From positions 34,483 to 98,482 of the forward strand of contig MBPM02000152.1 in the NCBI GenBank assembly GCA_001695595.3: a stretch of DNA of 64,000 nt, read 5' to 3'. Origin of the DNA: Plasmopara viticola (taxonomy: Eukaryota > Oomycota > Peronosporomycetes > Peronosporales > Peronosporaceae). The position numbers were made by a program, and so were the translations under genes. The notes below the pieces were generated by a model. The model saw nothing but the letters and a program-made list of their open reading frames with translations, searched no databases and was not told the DNA's origin. Position 1 is the first letter of the stretch, and each line of letters starts with the position of its first letter. Below, piece after piece: positions 63,809 through 64,000 of the stretch.

Positions 63809-64000
63809 AGGTTTTTGTATAGTATGGCCTGGCAACACATCACTCTAATCGTAATCAGTCTCTTGTACGCTGGCTTTTATTTGAGCAGATCAAAGCCGGC
63901 CTGTTACCACCGTATTGCTCGAGCTTGGGCCACTGCGGCAGTGTCATCAGTCGTGCTAGCGTTCGCTCTAATATATAAATGGAAACACAAGCTGAAGTGA
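63809..64000. repeat. S1v spacer cut by the right window edge
   Basis: Diverged S1-type spacer (ggtttttgtatagtatggcc start). No further tRNA begins before the end of the window. Confidence 0.8.

Larger units (their letters stand above)
62231..64000 (-). repeat. Tandem tRNA-Val array, right block
   Basis: Five more tRNA-Val copies in the same order as after the other LTRs (CAC-1, UAC with G19A, CAC with U72A, UAC-1d, CAC-1). The window ends inside an S1v spacer. Small indels are frequent again from the 3' LTR of copia 3 onward. Confidence 0.9.

Overview
The window is nuclear DNA of a eukaryote. It is almost entirely one tandem array of tRNA-Val genes, all on the minus strand. I count 146 complete or nearly complete copies plus one cut by the left edge. 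The array carries three Ty1/copia LTR retrotransposons and two solo LTRs on the plus strand. No bacterial signal is seen: the tRNAs have split RNA polymerase III A and B boxes and no encoded CCA, and the retrotransposon has copia order (PR-INT-RT-RH). The host cannot be fixed from sequence alone. The style of the copia protein and the moderate GC would fit an oomycete or related stramenopile, but this is a weak inference.

Array layout. A tRNA of 73 nt alternates with a spacer of about 272 bp, giving a monomer near 346 bp. There are two main spacers, called here S1 (starts ggttcttgt on the plus strand, the side upstream of the tRNA) and S2 (starts gaatggttt or gaatgattt). A diverged S1 form is called S1v. 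tRNA subtypes are named by anticodon and acceptor arm. CAC-1 has 3' arm CTCTGAT with a U6-U67 mismatch. CAC-2 has CACTGAT, fully paired apart from G1-U72. CAC-3 has CACTAAT with a C3-A70 mismatch. UAC-2 has anticodon UAC, a U31-G39 pair and the CACTGAT arm. UAC-1d has UAC with C31 and lost U8 and G53, so it is probably dead. About one third of the genes are UAC and two thirds CAC.

Regions. 1-32451: uninterrupted array. Roughly the first 17 kb are full of single-base indels; 22.9-31.5 kb is a clean five-gene higher-order repeat of about 1.73 kb. 32452-36837: copia copy 1. 36838-51735: array with two solo LTRs, the degenerate S1v/UAC-1d subfamily and a tandem duplication with a 6.74-kb offset. 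51736-56116: copia copy 2. 56117-57848: short array piece. 57849-62230: copia copy 3. 62231-64000: array again, with indel noise returning.

How the parts relate. All five LTR loci sit at the same base of spacer S1, with the same 5-bp target duplication GTGCT and the same 1-bp deletion a few bases into the right flank. This points to one insertion, about 151 bp upstream of a tRNA-Val gene, that was then copied by amplification of the array and partly collapsed to solo LTRs. Each copia copy is broken at a different place, while its domains remain recognisable. The element appears to use a half initiator-tRNA-Met primer, with a primer binding site that overlaps the gag start codon.
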